This document shows positions 46,279 to 50,374 of a stretch of 50,374 nucleotides of DNA, piece by piece. Origin of the DNA: Endomicrobiaceae bacterium (GTDB lineage Bacteria > Elusimicrobiota > Endomicrobiia > Endomicrobiales > Endomicrobiaceae); the NCBI GenBank assembly GCA_028711215.1, contig JAQTSO010000007.1:1-50374 (forward strand). Direction: 5' to 3'. A model generated the notes under the pieces. That model was not told the origin of the DNA. It saw nothing but the letters and a program-made list of their open reading frames with translations, and did not search any database. A program made the position numbers and the translations under genes. How positions within the stretch are numbered: position 1 is the stretch's first letter; the number at the start of each line of letters is the position of its first letter.

Positions 46279-47910
46279 ATGAAAAAATTGTCATACATAC
46301 TATTAATAATTCTGATATTTTTTGTTCCATTAGCCTTTGCAGGCACTGAACCTTGGTCTTTTTTAATTTTACAAACAGTATTGTTTATTATACTCTGCCC
46401 GTTGTTATTGAATAATACAAAATATGCTCTTACCAAACCCACAATTATAATAAGCTGTATGTTTATTCTGCTTATTGCTATTTCATGTATTCAAATACTT
46501 AATTACCATTCTATTATAGAAAAGGGGCAGTTTTTCCCTTTTTCTATATGCCCTATTTTTACACTTCAAGAATTAATGATGCTTGTTGTTTATTTTTCAA
46601 TATTTTTTATAATTACCCAATATTTCGAAAATAGTGAGAAACAAAATAAAATTTTGTTATTTATAATCATATCTTCTTTTATTATTACTCTCATTGGCTT
46701 ATCTTTCCCAAAGGGAGAATATGTGCAATTTTTTTTAGACAATAAATTAAACTTTGCCTTTGGTCCGTTTGTAAACAGAAATAATGCGGGTTCTTTTTTA
46801 TCTATATCTTTTTTTATTACTTTGGCTTTTGTTTTGCCAAATTTTTTAAGTCTTAACCGTATAAACAAAAATTATTTTAAATTAATTGCATTTATAATAT
46901 TTTGTTTACTGTTATTAACCGGCACAATATTTACACGTTCCAGAGGTGCTATGGTAGGCACTTTTATATCACTGTTTATTTTTCTTTTTTTAATTAATTG
47001 GTATTTGTCAAAAAACATAAAAGAAAGAATTGTAAAACTATCCTTTGTTTGTTTATTGTTTTTTATATCTTTCTTTGGATTATATAATAATATTGATACA
47101 ATAAATAAATTTACTAACCGCCATACCGGAGGTTTTTCCGAACAGGCAAGAATCTCGCTATATAAAGCCGGTCTCAATATATTAAAAGATTTTCCTGTTA
47201 CGGGCATAGGTATCGGAGCATTCTCCATAAGTGTCAACAAATACTTGAATATGGAAATAGAACAATATCCAAAAAGATTGCACAGTGACTGGCTTGAATT
47301 GCTTGTAGGTATCGGTTATCCTGCGGGGATATTATTTTTTCTGTTGGCATTTTTTACTATTTTTCTTTTTCTTAAACAAATTAAAACTTTGGATACTGCA
47401 AAAAAAATAAAATTCATAGCTCTTTTATGTGCTATTTTATCTATGTCAATTTCTTGTATGGTAGATTTTCACCTGCATATTCCGGCAAATGCCATGTTAT
47501 TTTTTATTACACTGGCATTGTTGTCATCATCTACTTTTTATAAAAATGAGGTTAAATATTACAGATTCCCTATAGTTATAAAAATTATATTTTGCTTATT
47601 ATTTGCCGTAACTATTTATTTCTCAGTAAAAGATACTACGGCATGGAGAGCAACAATTTTTGCAAAAAAATTATCACTGGAAAGTAAAATAAAAAACTAT
47701 GAATATGCCCTTAGCTTATCGAATAACCCGCGTTATGCTTATGCCCTTGGACTTTTTTATTATGATGCCACAAAAAAAGACAATTCTTTTACAAACGAAC
47801 AAAAAAAAGAATATTTTCAAAAAACACAAGATTTAACCATAAAAAACTTAAAAAAATATCCTTTCAACAAAGATTTTTCCTATTTATATCAATTGATTAA
47901 TGAAAATTAA
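46279..47910 (+). CDS. O-antigen ligase / Wzy-polymerase family membrane protein
   Basis: 543 aa with about 11-13 hydrophobic helices over residues 1-455 and a soluble C-terminal tail (about 460-543) resembling short TPR-like helices. The Wzy_C/WaaL signature is present: NRNNAGSFLSIS, then a large loop including FTRSRGAMVGTF, GIGIGAFSISVNKYL and the conserved His-containing LHSDWLELLVGIGYPAGILF. It either polymerises repeat units or ligates polymer to a lipid carrier in the periplasm. Position just before wza- and wzc-like genes favours a capsule/exopolysaccharide polymerase. No ribosome site is visible upstream of the ATG. Confidence 0.82.
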   Translation: MKKLSYILLIILIFFVPLAFAGTEPWSFLILQTVLFIILCPLLLNNTKYALTKPTIIISCMFILLIAISCIQILNYHSIIEKGQFFPFSICPIFTLQELMMLVVYFSIFFIITQYFENSEKQNKILLFIIISSFIITLIGLSFPKGEYVQFFLDNKLNFAFGPFVNRNNAGSFLSISFFITLAFVLPNFLSLNRINKNYFKLIAFIIFCLLLLTGTIFTRSRGAMVGTFISLFIFLFLINWYLSKNIKERIVKLSFVCLLFFISFFGLYNNIDTINKFTNRHTGGFSEQARISLYKAGLNILKDFPVTGIGIGAFSISVNKYLNMEIEQYPKRLHSDWLELLVGIGYPAGILFFLLAFFTIFLFLKQIKTLDTAKKIKFIALLCAILSMSISCMVDFHLHIPANAMLFFITLALLSSSTFYKNEVKYYRFPIVIKIIFCLLFAVTIYFSVKDTTAWRATIFAKKLSLESKIKNYEYALSLSNNPRYAYALGLFYYDATKKDNSFTNEQKKEYFQKTQDLTIKNLKKYPFNKDFSYLYQLINEN

Positions 47911-47975
47911 GTACAGTCTAATTTCGTTTTTTGAATAATAAGTTTAAGTATTTTTGATGTTTTTGTATTCTTTTG

Positions 47976-48005
47976 TTGTCAAATATATTTATTTTTTTAT
48001 ATAAT
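47976..48005 (+). promoter_or_regulatory. Promoter for the wza-like gene, leaderless geometry
   Basis: TTGTCA (47976-47981) and perfect TATAAT (48000-48005) with an 18-base spacer. Nine bases separate TATAAT from the ATG at 48015, with no ribosome site, predicting a leader of about 2-3 bases. Confidence 0.6.
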
Positions 48006-48014
48006 ACTTGAATT

Positions 48015-48668
48015 ATGATAAAACATTTTTATATTTTGTTGTTTGTTTTTTTATTTTCTTGTGCATCTATACCAAAGGGATTAGAAAATAAATCTCTAAG
48101 ACCGTCAGATGATAATGAAATTTTAACAAAACAAGTGGCAAGCAATATTGCTCAATTAAAAAGTTCAAGTGATTATATTTTACAATCCGGAGACTTAGTA
48201 GATATTAAAGTTTTTATGGAAACAGGCATGGACAGAACTTTAAGAATATCAGGTAGCGGAACAATAACTTTTCCTTTAATCGGAAATATCAAAATTGCAG
48301 AAAAATCAGTTTCACAAGCGGAAGAAATTCTGTCAAATGAATTGAAAAAATTTTTAAAAAATCCTCAAGTTTCTTTATTAATTAAAGAATATGGCAACAC
48401 CACTATTTATATTTTAGGAGAAGTAAAAACACCATCAGCTATACCGATACCACCCGGAAAATCTCTTACGGTACTTGAAGCAATTTCTTCCGTAGGCGGT
48501 TTTACTCCTGTTGCATCAACTTCAAAGGTAAAAGTTTTAAGAATGGAAAACGGAATACAAAAAAGCATAGAAGTTGATATATCTCAAATCACAAAACAAG
48601 GTAAAAAATCTCTGGATATTCCACTTATGCCTAATGATGTAGTATTCGTCCCACAAAGTATATTCTAA
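48015..48668 (+). CDS. Wza-like polysaccharide export lipoprotein
   Basis: 217 aa, shorter than E. coli Wza (about 380). A lipoprotein signal with lipobox LFSC (Cys16) predicts a lipidated protein. The poly-export domain follows (about 55-135: YILQSGDLVDIKVF, ISGSGTITFPLIGNIKI, LKNPQVSLLIKEY), then one SLBB domain (about 138-215: YILGEVKTPSAIPIPPG, LTVLEAISSVGGFTP). It forms the periplasm-to-outer-membrane polysaccharide conduit. The small size, with one SLBB domain and no C-terminal helix, fits the BexD/EpsA-like minimal forms. The wzc-like gene starts 16 bases later. Confidence 0.88.
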   Translation: MIKHFYILLFVFLFSCASIPKGLENKSLRPSDDNEILTKQVASNIAQLKSSSDYILQSGDLVDIKVFMETGMDRTLRISGSGTITFPLIGNIKIAEKSVSQAEEILSNELKKFLKNPQVSLLIKEYGNTTIYILGEVKTPSAIPIPPGKSLTVLEAISSVGGFTPVASTSKVKVLRMENGIQKSIEVDISQITKQGKKSLDIPLMPNDVVFVPQSIF

Positions 48669-48683
48669 AACAAGAGGAAGAAA

Positions 48684-50374
48684 ATGATAGATAATAATAC
48701 CAACAATGCCAATGATAATTTTGATTTTTCTTACTATCTAGGCATAATATTAAAGCACTTTTGGCTTATAGCAACAATAACAATTATCGGTATTTTTGGT
48801 GCTATTGTTTCAAATATTTTAATACAACCCGTTTATAAAGCTTCCGTTTTAATGATGATTGACAGAGAAGAGTCCGGTAAAATTGAAACAAATCCTTTTG
48901 GTTCATGGACCAGCGATGAAGATTATTACAGAACCCAATATAAACTGCTTGAATCCAGAACTTTGCTGGAAAAAGTTCATAAAGCTTTAAATTTAGACAC
49001 TTATGAAGAATTTAAAAACCCGAATGGTTGGATTAAATTAAAGGACAGAATGGAAATCAGTCCGATAGTCAGAAGCCGTCTAGTCAATTTAGAGGTATCC
49101 TCATATGAAAAAAATCTAACGGCAAAAATTGCCAATTCTGTTGCTAAAACTTTTGTAACTGATAATATAAGCAATCGTGTTGTTATAGCTCAAGATGTAA
49201 TTAACGCACTGGAAAGTTCTGAAAAAAGTCACCAACAGGAAGAACTTCTTAATTCTCTTCCTCAGGTTGTAAACAGTGATTTTATTAAAAATTTAAAAAG
49301 TAGAGAAATTTCATTGCAAGGCGAATATGCAAAATTAAAAGCAAAATATACAGAAAATCATCCTGATGTAATATCCGTAAGAAACCAAATATATTCTATC
49401 CAAACAAAAATAGAAATAGAAACAAAACGAATAATACAAAGTTTAAAAATAGAACTTTCCGGACAGTTTTCCGGAAATAACATAAGAATAATTGATGAAG
49501 CAATAACTCCAAATTATCCTTATATTCCAAGAAAACTTATTAACCTGACAATCGGTTTTTCTGCAGGTTTATTAATAGCATTATTAATAATATTTTTAAT
49601 GGAATTCATAGATAAAAGTATTAAAAATTCTGAAGATCTGGAAAGAGAACTTCATTTACCATTTTTGGGATTCGTTCCTTTTGAAAAAACAAAAAATTCA
49701 AAAAAAGAATATGAAAGTATGCTGAAAGACGGCAACCATATAATGTCAGAACAAATCCGTAATATAAGAACCATGTTAAATTTTACACTGGCCGATAATC
49801 AAAAAACACCTATATTAATAGTAAGTTCTCTTCAGGGAGAGGGTAAAACCCATCTTGCAACAAATTTGGCAATTGCAATTGCGCAAATAGGAAAAAGAGT
49901 CTTACTCATTGACGGTGATTTTAGAAGGTCAAGATTACATAAAATATTTAAATTAACTACCGAAAAGGGTTTAAGCAATATTTGGAATATCGCTTCTCAA
50001 AAATCTGATTTCTCTTCAAATATTCAAGAAACCGAAATTGAAAATTTATTTGTTATGACTTCCGGAATTCGTCCTCCAAACCCTTCAGAATTATTAAATA
50101 CACCTATGCTATCTGAATTTATCAAGTGGACTGAACAGCGTTATGATAATGTTATAGTGGACTGTCCTGCCGTCGTTCCTGTCAGTGATACTTTGTTATG
50201 GGGACATGTGATAAATAAAGCAATATTTGTTGTTAAACATAATAAAACCAATGCTAAACTATCAAAGTTGGCAATTGATAAATTACAAAAAGCCAATATA
50301 AAAATACTTGGTGCGGTTATTACTCATTTTAAACAGGAAGGTTTAACTTACGGTAAGTACGGCTATTACAAAAA
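48684..50374 (+). CDS. Wzc-like polysaccharide co-polymerase / tyrosine autokinase, cut by window end
   Basis: Open frame of 563 codons running off the window edge. ATG 48684 follows GAGG. An N-terminal Wzz domain has TM1 at about 26-47, a periplasmic part of about 240 residues (shorter than in E. coli Wzc), a proline motif (NYPYIPRKL) and TM2 at about 288-310. The cytoplasmic BY-kinase has Walker A SSLQGEGKT (381-389), Walker A' VLLIDGDFRR and Walker B VIVDCPA. The visible end, LTYGKYGYYK, is the beginning of the C-terminal tyrosine cluster, so little should be missing. It controls polymer length and export through cyclic tyrosine phosphorylation with the Wza-like partner. Confidence 0.9.
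   Translation, partial: MIDNNTNNANDNFDFSYYLGIILKHFWLIATITIIGIFGAIVSNILIQPVYKASVLMMIDREESGKIETNPFGSWTSDEDYYRTQYKLLESRTLLEKVHKALNLDTYEEFKNPNGWIKLKDRMEISPIVRSRLVNLEVSSYEKNLTAKIANSVAKTFVTDNISNRVVIAQDVINALESSEKSHQQEELLNSLPQVVNSDFIKNLKSREISLQGEYAKLKAKYTENHPDVISVRNQIYSIQTKIEIETKRIIQSLKIELSGQFSGNNIRIIDEAITPNYPYIPRKLINLTIGFSAGLLIALLIIFLMEFIDKSIKNSEDLERELHLPFLGFVPFEKTKNSKKEYESMLKDGNHIMSEQIRNIRTMLNFTLADNQKTPILIVSSLQGEGKTHLATNLAIAIAQIGKRVLLIDGDFRRSRLHKIFKLTTEKGLSNIWNIASQKSDFSSNIQETEIENLFVMTSGIRPPNPSELLNTPMLSEFIKWTEQRYDNVIVDCPAVVPVSDTLLWGHVINKAIFVVKHNKTNAKLSKLAIDKLQKANIKILGAVITHFKQEGLTYGKYGYYK

Noticed and set aside
46872-47240. 122-aa minus-strand frame inside the Wzy/WaaL-like gene
   Set aside because: The plus-strand product is a convincing membrane protein; the antisense frame shows no motif.

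Overview
The window is a strongly AT-rich (by eye near 30% G+C), gene-dense stretch of an ordinary bacterial chromosome. I see no prophage, insertion sequence, integrase, CRISPR array or plasmid function. The cell is Gram-negative: it has lpxB, an MsbA-type exporter, PorV-like and other beta-barrel proteins, and a Wza/Wzc-type polysaccharide exporter. It is rod-forming (mreBCD), and its groESL operon is controlled by CIRCE. The combination of a UPF0164/PorV-like barrel, low G+C and the general protein style fits a host- or gut-associated low-G+C phylum such as Elusimicrobiota (Endomicrobia-like). That placement is an inference and I hold it at about 50%.

Layout. 1-900 (+): a small beta-barrel protein and rpmB (L28). 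934-6257 (-): an envelope and stress operon in the order lpxB, msbA, porV-like, and a short Rel/SpoT. 6320-8824 (-): gap and pgk, each followed by a terminator. 8838-12527 (-): alaS, a double-ACT protein and def. 12568-27151 (-): a 12-gene run of tightly packed or overlapping genes: pheA, hisC, rsmD, a 4-Cys PD-(D/E)XK nuclease, argB, cca, a 65-aa membrane protein, a 1302-aa TPR protein, a secreted ankyrin protein, a degenerate cNMP-binding-like protein, an AI-2E-family permease and glgB. 27164-29374 (-): groS-groL behind two tandem promoter+CIRCE units. 29394-35633 (-): ilvN, ilvC, a PASTA protein, rpe, an MltD-like transglycosylase, proB and a Nudix hydrolase. 35712-36683 (+): tilS. 36692-40022 (-): a histidine kinase, a triple-receiver regulator and a second histidine kinase. 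40071-40142 (-): tRNA-Thr(UGU). 40303-42684 (+): mreBCD. 42746-44083 (-): gdhA. 44260-46227 (+): the DNA repair operon ogt, alkD-like, nfo. 46279-50374 (+): the start of a polysaccharide locus (Wzy/WaaL-like, Wza-like, and Wzc-like cut by the window edge). No stretch longer than 300 bases lacks a gene.

How the genes work together. Amino-acid genes (pheA, hisC, argB, proB, ilvC, ilvN, gdhA) are scattered singly among translation, envelope and repair genes rather than grouped by pathway. gap, pgk, rpe and glgB cover central carbon and glycogen metabolism. The tRNA-Thr gene does not encode its CCA end, which fits the cca gene in the same window. Many operon-internal genes overlap by 1-17 bases, so translational coupling is likely.

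No single locus is a clear new defence or mobile system. The points most worth attention are the duplicated promoter-CIRCE module, apparently leaderless operon-leading genes (alaS, lpxB, the wza-like gene), an RsmD with Gly in place of the motif IV Asp, a Rel protein ending after the TGS domain, IlvC with a CxCxCxC N-terminal tail, the HK/triple-REC/HK cluster, and the TPR-ankyrin-CNB cluster.
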